From: Favolaschia claudopus
Lineage: Eukaryota > Basidiomycota > Agaricomycetes > Agaricales > Mycenaceae
Direction: 5' to 3'
Length of the DNA: 64,000 bases
NCBI GenBank assembly: GCA_037176885.1
Contig: JAWWNJ010000051.1
Coordinates: 868,001-932,000 of the forward strand
The notes under the pieces are model-generated. The model was not told where the DNA came from. It saw only the letters and a program-made list of their open reading frames with translations, and ran no database searches. Of the stretch, positions 46,384-55,750 are shown in pieces. Position 1 is the first letter of the stretch. Each line of letters begins with the position of its first letter. The translations under genes were made by a program, and so were the position numbers.

Positions 46384-49216
46384 ATGTCTGAACCTTCGTT
46401 CGACATCGTGCAAGATATCTACAAGGCTTCGTGTCCTGCGATCTCAGTGACACCTTGTCGCTTGGAATGCTTGACCCGAAATGTCATTGACGACTTCCTC
46501 AGTGGCGTCGAGGATGGCACAATTGGTCTTGCTCCTGGATATGGGACAAACTCTGTTTTGTCTGTGATTGCATTCGCCTCATCCTCCCAGGTCCTCCTGG
46601 TTCAGGTGCCGAAACAGAAAGGAAAGGCGAAGCGACGCGGCGGCTCCGGGAAAGGCAAGGATCTGCTGCAAAGCCTTTTGATTTCTGCCTCTACCAAACT
46701 CGCTTTTCAAATGGACATTCTGGCGACTTCCCTCTACAGTGACCTTAACATGCGTATTTGTTCAGCGGTTGACTTGTTTTCGATCTCAAATTCCAGTCGT
46801 GAATCTCTCCAAGCTTTAACGGATGCAATGGGGGGAGCGAGCTTCTTAAACAAGCAAAATGCATCTGCTCTGTTCAAGGGGGGAGAGGATCTTAGCAGAA
46901 CCACCAACAAACTGGTTGCTTTACAGGCATGGGCGGCGTGGCGAGCCGCAAACCTGGTTCATATGACGGAGCGTGTCAGTAATATCCCGCGGATCGATAC
47001 AAATTCGTTGGACGCAAGTGTAGGTGGATTTTCTCAAACGTGTTGTCTGTCTTCTCAATGTTCGCAGCGTTTAGCGGCGTTCGCTAAATTAGCTCGCGAT
47101 CTACGTTGCCTACTGGCTTTGAAGCCAACGTCAATCCACAATGAGATAGCTAAAGACCCTTCAATCGACAAGGATGAACTCACCGTAACCTGTGCGCGAT
47201 TCAAGAACCGTGTGCAAGCTCGGGATATGGTAAGTTCACTCGCTCTTCTGCGATGTCTAATGATGATATCCAACTTCGGCAGCGCACTATCAAAGTCCAG
47301 GTTCTTGTCCATGGACAGCAAATAAGTGCCGCCTATTGCAGATCACCGCGCGTCAACGGAAGGACGGTGCGCCTCAAACTCGACAAACCTCTGAAGTTGC
47401 CCAAGGGATGCATCGTTCGATTAACTACAATCGGAAAAGAGCCGCTCACTGGCTCAGAACAAGAGCGAATAGATATCGTGCTACGAGGGTTACAGAAACT
47501 GTTTTCGATCGCTTCAGTACCTTTCTTCCAGGCGATTTGGTTACCCCAGGAGAAACCTGTGTGGCGAACGTCTACCCCTTCTTCTAAGCGCATTCCGATT
47601 CAATTCCCTCGCCCTCTCAACAGCTCGCAGGAGAATGCGGTTCATGCGATCGTGTCCAGCAATCGAATCAACGTCATTCATGGGCCCCCGGGAACTGGCA
47701 AGACCACCGTCATTGCGGCCGCCGTCATGAATCTCAGTCGCTACAGCACGCATGACACTTCAATGTGGCTCGTTGCGCAGAGCAATGTAGCTGTCAAGAA
47801 CATCGCGGAGAAACTGGCTTCTGTCGGTTTTCTCGACTTCAAGGTTGTTGTATCCAAAGGTCGGTTGTTTAGATGGTCAATCGTGAAAGAATCAGCTCAT
47901 GGACCTTCATGAATCAGATTTCCATTACGACTGGTGAGTTTTGAATGGTATCTGCGATTGGTTGGTTTGGTGTTGACTGCGTTTTCTAGGCATGAACATC
48001 TTTATGAGAAGATCAATCCCAACCTCATCAGATCTGATAAGTTGGCAAAAGACATCGTCGGGGTTGATAGGCAACTGTTGGACTCGAGAGTAATTCTCTG
48101 TACTTTGAGCATGCTCTCAAATCCGTGTTTGTCGAACGTCACGCGACTGGTTCCGGTCAGAACAGTCATCGTTGATGAAGCCAGCCAGGTAAACCCTTCC
48201 TTCATGCGCTAGCTGGAAATGCCTTACTTTTACATCAAGGTCGAAGTGGGCGATTTTTTACCGATGCTCTCCTTGTTCTCCAAAACCCTCCAGAAACTTG
48301 TGTTTATTGGAGACGACAAGCAACGTGCGTATAGAATTCATTACACATCGTTCAAATCGTTGAGTCCGCTGTGAAAGTGGCACCCTACGGACAGGGAGAT
48401 GTGCCGGCACTTCAGAGCGTTTTTGAGATGGAACATCTTCGAAAGGGCGCCGTTTTCCTGGATACGCAATGTATGTGTTCGCTGCGCAAATTCGACTTTT
48501 TTTATTAAACATGTTGACACAGATCGGTTTGTGAGAGTACGACTACATGAGGCTGTTCTAATTCTTCCATGGTAGCATGCCTATGCGATTAGGGAATTTC
48601 ATCAGCAAGCATGTTTACGACAACAAACTCCAATCTAAGCATCCCCATACCTCTCCCTGTTGTCGGTTCATCGACGTCAGGAAAGGAAAGGAAACTCAGT
48701 CCGGGTCCAGTTGGACTGTAAGTCTTGCATAACATCTATCAACGTATCGTCATTGTGCTCAACGAGTGGCCTAGAATGAAGCAGAAATTCGGGCTGCCAT
48801 TTCTGAGGCGAAGAAATGTGTGGCGAAGCATCGTTCGTACCGCATCATTACGCCGTACGATGCGCAACGGGCACGACTCGAGAAAGCTCTGGAAAGCGCT
48901 GGGATCCCTTGGGAGGATCGAGTATTTTGTGTAGACTCTTTTCAAGGTATTCGATTCCAAATCCATTTGATCCTGCCTTCCCTCACCATTCGTCGTCCAC
49001 ATAGGTAATGAGTCCGATTACATCATTCTATCTCTTGTCAAGACACAAAAGATTGGGTTCTTGAACGAGAAGCGGCGCGTGAATGTCATGCTTACTCGTT
49101 GTAAGAAGGGTATGACGATCCTCACGAACCGAGGGTTTGTTGAAGGGGCTGCAAAGGACACTCTGGTTGGTTTGCTCGCAAAAGATGTTGGCCCGGATGC
49201 TTGGGAGGTGATTTGA
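46384..49216 (+). CDS. UPF1-like superfamily 1 helicase, copy C
   Basis: About 765 aa in 11 exons: 46384-47019, 47068-47229, 47283-47859, 47918-47933, 47990-48188, 48240-48324, 48378-48470, 48523-48526, 48576-48717, 48775-48946, 49005-49216. The N region has GTIGLAPGYG, KLAFQMDILATSLY, RICSAVDLFS and LQAWAAWRAANL. The helicase core has Walker A HGPPGTGKTTVIAAA, VAQSNVAVKNIAEKL, VIVDEASQVEVGDF, FIGDDKQLAPYGQ (Ala where LPP is usual), DTQYRMPMRLGNF, CVDSFQGNESDYI and RVNVMLTRCKKGM. Exon 4 is 16 bases and exon 8 is 4 bases. Every internal exon from exon 4 on has exactly the same length as in copy D, which follows 390 bases downstream: a recent tandem duplication. Nucleic acid target unknown. Confidence 0.88.
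48523..48526 (+). other. 4-base microexon in helicase C
   Basis: ATCG between acceptor GACACAG and donor GTTTGT, with flanking introns of 52 and 49 bases. It supplies four of the six bases encoding Tyr-Arg in QYRM, as in copies A and D. Confidence 0.8.
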
Positions 49217-49544
49217 AAAGGCCAGCGGGGTGCTGTAGCCTGAATAGAACATCGATAAATAGAGACGCAATAGACTCGGGATCTGCGAATCGCGGCGAAT
49301 CTGGCCAAGGCTCGGAGAATCCTCAGGCTGCAGTCAAAGTATGCAACTTGCCTGAAACGGCTGAACCGGCAATTCTTTCTAAGTTACCACATCCACCGAA
49401 CTTCAGTCTCCAGTATCACCAGCAGGTTCACCATGAGCGAACCATACCCCACTCACGTACCGGCAGTTTCATTTACGTGATCGGGAGAACCAGTCTTTGT
49501 GTTCATTAGTCTCAGACTTTCATGCAGTATTGTCCTTTCAAGCG
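49217..49544. other. Spacer between helicases C and D
   Basis: No gene seen. Its right end carries the duplicated promoter of copy D. Confidence 0.5.
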
Positions 49545-49606
49545 CCCAAAGACATATAAAACGGCTGTGAGGTACAACCGCCCCTCTTTCATCTCGCATC
49601 GGAGAA
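49545..49606 (+). promoter_or_regulatory. Core promoter of helicase D with TATA box
   Basis: TATAAAA at 49555-49561, then GGCTGTGAGGTACA ending at 49576 and a pyrimidine-rich leader to the ATG at 49607. It matches the promoter of helicase C in motif order and spacing. Confidence 0.7.
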
Positions 49607-52417
49607 ATGTCTGACCCTCCGTACAAAATCGTCCAGGATGTATTCAAAACGCCGCACGCGCCCATCTCTGTAACAAGCTGTCCATTGGCGAGCCTTTCGC
49701 GCGATAACCTCGAAGATCTCCTCCGTCCCGTAAATGGAGGGATCATTGGCGTTGCGCCAGCCTATGGGTCCAATTGTGTTCTGTCCGTCGTGGCCTTAGC
49801 ATCGGCGTCGAGTGTCCTCTTGGTCAACTTGACGAAACAGAAAGGAACTGCAGGCAACCTGGCCGGAAACGCTAAACGCCGCCATAAAAGAGGAAAGGAC
49901 ATGTTAAAAGACGTTCTTGTTTCTCCCTCTCTTACAAAGGTGGCCTTTCAAATGGACGTACTGGCCGCTTCGCTCTACCACGATCTTGGCCTGCGTGTCT
50001 GTTCTGCAGTCGATTTGTTATCGTTCTCAACAGCTAGCCGTCAATATTTCCAGGCCATCATCGACTCGATGGGCGGAATAGATGTTCTTGAGAAAGCTAA
50101 TGTGGCGGAACTGTTTAGAGGAGATGAGGATCTCGAGAACACTTCCACGAAGCAAGTAGCTCTGCAGGCATGGGCTGCTTGCCGAGCAGCAACTCTGGAT
50201 CATATGGTACAGTTCGTGCAACTCATACCGAGAATCGATACAAATTCTCTTCTTGAAACGGTACATGAGAATTGATTTGCTTTGTCGAGTGTTTACTCAT
50301 TCTCGGCAGCGACTGGCTGTATTCGCCAAATTGGTTCGCGATATGAGATGTCTCTCGGCCTTGAAGCCAACTTCGGTCAATAACGAAATAGTGGAGGACT
50401 ATTCAATCAAAAATAACGAGTTGACCGTCGTATGCGCTCGATTCAAAACTCGCATCATGTCTCAAGATCTAGTGAGCCCATTCACTTGGTAAACTGAGTT
50501 TCCTTCCTTATATTGCGCCAGCGAACTATTCAAGTCGACGTATTATATGGGGGTAACCAGCAGAGCGATTATTGCAGGTCAACCCATGTCGATGGAAGGA
50601 CGGTTCGCCTGACCCTCGACAAGCCTCTGCATCTACCTTCGGGATCAACCGTCCGCCTTACAACTATTGGCAAAGAGGCTCTCACCAACGCAGAGAGAGA
50701 GCGGGTTGAAATCACTCTTCGAGCTCTGCAAAGAACCTCTTCCATCGCCGACAATCCTTTCTTCAAAGCGATCTGGTTGCCTCAGGAGGTTCCGATTTGG
50801 ACAACCGATATTCCTTTCTCCCGCCACGTTCCCATTTGGTTCTCGAGATCGCTCAACGCCTCCCAGAATCAAGCTGTTGAGGCGATTGTGTCCAATGATC
50901 GAATCAATGTCATTCATGGACCGCCAGGGACAGGCAAGACCACCGTCATCGCTGCGGCCGTTTCGAGTATTACTAGATCCGCTTGGGATACTTCCGTATG
51001 GCTCATTGCTCAGAGCAATGTTGCCGTCAAAAATATTGCAGAGAAGCTAGCCGCAGTCGACTTCCTAGACTTCAAGCTTATCGTGTCTAAAGGTGAGTTG
51101 TTTTTGGGAAAGTCGACCTGAGCTCAACCATTTCATCACAGACTTTCACTATGACTGGTACGCTTTCCATTCGTCTTCTGTGAACTTACTGAATTTTGGT
51201 TCAAGGCATGAGCATCTTTACGATAAGATCAACCCGAATCTCATCAGGTCGGACTGTTTGGAGCAAGATGTCGTGGCAGCTGAGAGGCAGTTTCTGGGAT
51301 CACAAGTGATTTTGTGTACTTTGAGCATGCTCTCGAATGCGCGTATCTTCCTCGTCACGCGGCTCGTGCCTCTGCAAGTCGTCATTGTCGACGAGGCTAG
51401 TCAGGTACACACAGTCTCTGCATGCATGGCAATTCCTCACAAAATACAACTAAGGTTCAAGTGGGCGATTTCTTGCCCATGATCTCCCTTTTTCCTACTT
51501 CGCTTCGCAAGCTGGTGTTTATCGGAGACGACAATCAATGTAAGTATAGCTCAAAATCGATTATCGACCTACTCAGGATTTTTTGTAAAGTGGCTCCCTA
51601 CGGCCAAGGAGACATACCTAAGCTACAGAGTGTTTTTGAAATGGAGCATCTTCGCAAGAATGCGGTTTTTCTGGACACACAATGTATGTAATCGCTATGC
51701 TCCCCGCTCAACCTTGATATTCATATCTCGACACAGACCGGTTGGTGTAACTGCATTGTTATATAGTGGTCGATATCCTGATCTCCCTGACAGCATGCCA
51801 ACGCGGCTCGGGACCTTCATTGGGAATAATGTTTACGACAGCAAATTGAAATCTGTGCATCCCAACAGATTTCGTTGTTGTCGATTCCTCGACGTGAGAA
51901 GAGGTAGAGAGTCGAAGTCGGGGTCGAGTTGGGTCGTATGTCTGTGTTTATACGAGGGTGTCGGTCACTGAACGTAAGACAGAACGAAGGAGAGGTTTGG
52001 GCTGCGATAGCGGAGGCAAAGAAATGCGATAACCAAAGGCGATCTTTCCGTATCATCACGCCGTATGATGCGCAGCGGGCACGCCTTGAAACTGCTCTAC
52101 AACGCGCTCATATTCCATGGGAGGATCGAGTCTTTTGCGTTGATTCGTTCCAAGGTAATTCCCTTGAAATTCATTTGAGTGTCTCTCCCTCATATGACGA
52201 TGCAGGCAATGAAGCCGATTATATCATCATATCCATCGTTCGGACGGACAAGATAGGGTTCTTGAATGAGAAGCGGCGTGTCAATGTTATGCTCACTCGC
52301 TGCAAGAAGGGCATGACAATTTGCACCAGTCGTGCGTTCGTTCAAGGGCCGGCAAAGCAGACCCTTGTAGGTCTGCTGGCAAATGATGTTGGTCCAGAGG
52401 CCTGGGAAGTAGTTTGA
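49607..52417 (+). CDS. UPF1-like superfamily 1 helicase, copy D
   Basis: About 769 aa in 11 exons: 49607-50260, 50310-50471, 50522-51092, 51142-51157, 51206-51404, 51455-51539, 51591-51683, 51737-51740, 51794-51935, 51983-52154, 52206-52417. Nearest paralogue is copy C. The N region has GIIGVAPAYG, KVAFQMDVLAASLY, RVCSAVDLLS and LQAWAACRAATL. The core has HGPPGTGKTTVIAAA, IAQSNVAVKNIAEKL, VIVDEASQVQVGDF, FIGDDNQLAPYGQ, DTQYRMPTRLGTF, CVDSFQGNEADYI and RVNVMLTRCKKGM. As in C, a 16-base exon encodes part of DFHYDW and a 4-base exon (ACCG) encodes most of Tyr-Arg in motif IV. All catalytic motifs are present, so it should be an active motor. Confidence 0.88.
51737..51740 (+). other. 4-base microexon in helicase D
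   Basis: ACCG between acceptor GACACAG and donor GTTGGT, with flanking introns of 53 bases each. It differs from the ATCG of copies A and C by one synonymous base (TAC for TAT), so the split is preserved under coding constraint. Confidence 0.8.
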
Positions 52418-52704
52418 GGGGGATGCTGGGGTCGCTAGAACAATAGAAATCTCTCTGATAGCTGGGAAACACGCACAACTCAGATGAACGTTCTAGTCAG
52501 TGAGCAAAACAAGATTAGCACAGATATTGTAGAATGTTTGCCTCGCTCCGGCCAAGACACCAGCATCGTACAAAAAAGTGTCGTGAATACGAATGAGAGG
52601 ATCGGGACTGTCCAGTGATACAACAAAATATCCTGTCAAGAACGATCAGTAAATCGAAGTCATCGACGAATGGTCACCGAACTCTACGTACCAAGAAAGA
52701 GTCA

Positions 52705-53787
52705 CTACTGAGCGGTGTGTGCAGGTGCAGGCCGTTCGAGCGTAGCCAGCGTCTCTTCAAGCCGCATCGCACGATTTGCATCTTGTACAACCTCCCACTC
52801 CTCGTCAACCGAACGATAGCTGATCGGACGCTCGGTCCGCTCGCTCATTGAAGGGTTTTGACTTGCGGCCGTCTGTGCAGAGACAGGCCGCTGCGCTCTG
52901 AGGCTGTCGCGAAGGAACCCGGACAAGAGGAAAGTGCTGCCACGGGTGTTGCCATATGCGGGCGGAGGAGGTGCGGCGATGAGGTTGTCTTCGACATCGC
53001 CGGTCCCAACGCCGCTCTGTGCGAGAGCGGCGGCGTACGTAGGTAATGGGGGACGGTTCCACGGCGAAAGGCCGAGGGAGGTGTCGCCCATTTGGCGGCG
53101 GCGGGCCGACGGGAGGATTTCACCTGGGTGGACGTAGCTGTACCGCTCGGCCCGGAGGCGGAATAACCGTCGCTCGAGGAAGAGCAATTGGACGAGGGTG
53201 ACTACGCCGAAGACTACGTGAACGAAGATGGCGGTGGATTGGTTACCCAAGGCGGGCTGGGACTGGTCGTTGGTGTTATTCGTATTCGACGGCGGCGGAT
53301 CGGAGGAACTGGGGGATCCTTTGGGCAGACGAGAGACGGCGAAATACCAGCCAACTATTGTACTAGCGAGCAGGAATAGCTGGAGCGAAAATAACAGCAG
53401 GGTGGTGAGACGGAGACCGCCATATGACGGGACTTTCTTGGGGTGTAGGAATCCGAGAAGGCGCTTCTTTTTGGACAGAGACTCGGTTGAGCTCGTCGCC
53501 AGCGTTGTCAGAGACGGTGTGGAAGCGTTGGCGGCGGGTGCGGCGGCCGGAGTTGCAGCCGGAGGAGTGGGATTGGAAGGAACCGGTGCATCTCTGTCCT
53601 CCGGGTGCCGTTCAGGTAACGGAGCAGAAGGAGTTGGACTCCTGCTTTCCTCTGCCTCCGTTCGCTCAACACCGTAGCCAATCTCCCCTCGTTTGAGCGG
53701 CAATGGGCCGGCCTGCGGCCGGGATTCGTGTGACGAGGACGAGCTTGCCGCTGCGGAAGACGAAGAAGCGGACATCGAGAAATCCAT
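52705..53787 (-). CDS. Two-pass membrane protein of unknown function
   Basis: Intronless frame of 360 aa. The N-terminal 110 residues are Ser/Pro/Ala-rich. Two hydrophobic segments follow: LTTLLLFSLQLFLLASTIVGWYF-like text near residues 126-150, and a second near 185-215 (IFVHVVFGVVTLVQLLFL), separated by a short N/S/P-rich loop. The C-terminal part is charged and contains APPPPAYG, a PPxY motif that can recruit WW-domain ubiquitin ligases of the Rsp5/Nedd4 type, and IPxxRSVDEEWEVV-like text. I do not recognise a named family. The PY motif suggests regulated trafficking, which is inference. Convergent with helicase D; divergent from EFM4, with 232 bases between starts. Confidence 0.75.
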   Translation of the reverse strand: MDFSMSASSSSAAASSSSSHESRPQAGPLPLKRGEIGYGVERTEAEESRSPTPSAPLPERHPEDRDAPVPSNPTPPAATPAAAPAANASTPSLTTLATSSTESLSKKKRLLGFLHPKKVPSYGGLRLTTLLLFSLQLFLLASTIVGWYFAVSRLPKGSPSSSDPPPSNTNNTNDQSQPALGNQSTAIFVHVVFGVVTLVQLLFLERRLFRLRAERYSYVHPGEILPSARRRQMGDTSLGLSPWNRPPLPTYAAALAQSGVGTGDVEDNLIAAPPPPAYGNTRGSTFLLSGFLRDSLRAQRPVSAQTAASQNPSMSERTERPISYRSVDEEWEVVQDANRAMRLEETLATLERPAPAHTAQ

Positions 53788-54019
53788 GAATTAATTAAAG
53801 CTGAACCAAGAGTCGGACTGGGGGAAAGCCGACGAGGGAAAAGAAAGGAAAGGAATTGCGCCTGGCAAGGACTGAGGCGCCGACCAGTGAAGCGTCAGCC
53901 AGAGAGTGAAGCTGGAACAGTGGAAGCAGGAGATAAGATCCTTGTAGACGTTTGATCCCCACACTCCCTTCACTGCTACCATCATTCTGAAAGGCCTCAT
54001 CGGGCATACTATAAATTCT

Positions 54020-54877
54020 ATGGATCTACAGCCATCCAAGCTCGGCACCAAGGAGCACTGGGACAACATATATCACACAGAGCTAGCAAATTTTCAAGAA
54101 AACGGAGATGAGGGAGAGATCTGGTACGGCTGGCAGTCTCAACCATCGTCGCTCGGCCTTCGCTTCATTCGCGTAGGTTCGGAGTACAAAGCGTCGACAA
54201 AATGGTGAAATGGGCTCTCGAACACGTCCCCTCGTCTGGTAATCCATCTGTACTCGAAATCGGCAGCGGAAACGGATCGTTGCTTTTTGCTCTGGCGGAC
54301 GCCGACTACGATGCTTCTCTCCTCTGCGGCATAGACTACAGCTCCGACGCAGTCATCCTTGCGAGATCCATCGCAGCAACCAGTGACTCAGGCGATGCGA
54401 TTACTTTCGCTGAACGCGATTTCCTGACTACAGACCCGCCGCGCCTTCCGCAGCATTCAAGGCCGGGAGATCAGCGACCGGACGTCTGGGATCTCCTTCT
54501 GGACAAGGGCACTTTCGACGCGATTGCACTGGCCGAGAAGGACGACGACGGCAAGTCTCTCGCAGAACGATATCCCGCTCGCGTTGCGCGCCTACTCAAG
54601 CCGGGGGGCAGCTTCCTTATCACCTGTGAGTATGTTGGATAATCTGCTCCTCCATAACATCACTGAACTCTTTCTTAGCATGCAACTTTACAGAAGAAGA
54701 GCTGCGAGCAAGTTTTGAGGCACCAGACACAGGTCTTGTATATCAGTTCGTCCCGATTGTCGCCACAAGCCTTGCCGTCTTACATTCCTTCTCAGTTCGC
54801 GCATACAACATAAGACATTGACGTTTGGCGGGAAAAGCGGCAGTCCCGTATCCAGCATGGCATTCACTAGGTCATGA
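54020..54877 (+). CDS. EFM4: EF1A lysine methyltransferase Efm4/METTL10-like
   Basis: SAM-dependent methyltransferase that modifies a lysine of translation elongation factor 1A in yeast and human relatives. Exons: 54020-54123, 54177-54625, 54679-54745, 54796-54877 (about 233 aa). Signature N-terminus [18 protein letters not shown] with [14 protein letters not shown] across the first splice, then [12 protein letters not shown] site [30 protein letters not shown] acidic loop, [33 protein letters not shown]. The C-terminal LTFGGKSGS motif of the family appears only when the last intron (54746-54795) is removed. The alternative unspliced frame ends in unrelated sequence. Confidence 0.93.
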
Positions 54878-55750
54878 GCCTAGTGCACAACAAAACTGGG
54901 GATAGAGGAAAGCCCACGAACCAAAACTCAACTTGCACCAAGCATGCGTCTGAATCCCACCCATTACCGCAATGGTACTGTTCCCGGACTCAGCGGGCCC
55001 TTTCGTGCAATCTCGTTGTACCCGGCGCCCGGAAAACATTTCCAGCCACCCTGTTGAATACCCTCAAGTCGGCACCGTTGTTGTGGTTGTAGGGAATGCA
55101 ATCCCATTTTTTGCGTCTGGTCAACCTGGCTCCGAGATAACGAGTTCTGAAAATATTCTTGGACAATGTAGATCTATTCGCGGTCGACTCTTCCCATTGT
55201 TACTCAGATATAGCGCGATTTAAAACAGATTTCAACTTGGTTTGAGCGCGGATGAACAGGTCGTTGAACGTTGAACCTTCGTTCCGGTAATTGGATGGCG
55301 CAATAATTACGCGTCTCGCTTGCGGTTTCGGCTATCAGTCGCTGAACGCGTTCGGTCACGCGTCGGTCGCCTCAACGTTCGACGGGTAAGCAGATCAACC
55401 GACGCGTCTGTGCTGCTCAACGCCACCGCCTGCCGCCGTCCGTCTTGAACCCGTCAAACTGCTCACATTTTTGTCGAATTCGTGTGGAACGTTTAATAGT
55501 TGTGGGAACTCTCGTCAACCTCAACAGCCGACTTCAAGACGGAGCCTACCGCTGCGCTGTACGGCTAAACACTCCGGAACCGTTCCATAAAGGACTATTC
55601 CGCTCACGAGTCCCTCCACTTTCACACCATCCTTCATTCCGTCTTCCCGTTTCTTGTCTTATCAGGATATGACAGCGCCTGCTTATAATGGGCGCGGGAG
55701 ACACCCCAGCTGACCTCGGTTCCTACACCCTCTCTTTACCACCCCCCAAG
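54878..55750. promoter_or_regulatory. Upstream region of MFS carrier 1 with an ACGCGT cluster
   Basis: About 870 bases without a gene. Four ACGCGT motifs lie within 99 bases (55309-55314, 55346-55351, 55358-55363, 55402-55407), roughly 345-440 bases before the MFS start. Inverted text GAACGTT/CAACGTTC flanks the cluster. TTATAATG at 55683-55690 overlaps an in-frame ATG at 55688 that would lengthen MFS 1 by 21 codons. Confidence 0.45.

Noticed and set aside
53228..53677. Plus-strand frame of 149 codons
   Set aside because: Antisense to the intronless two-pass membrane protein, caused by its Ser/Pro-rich GC-biased codons.
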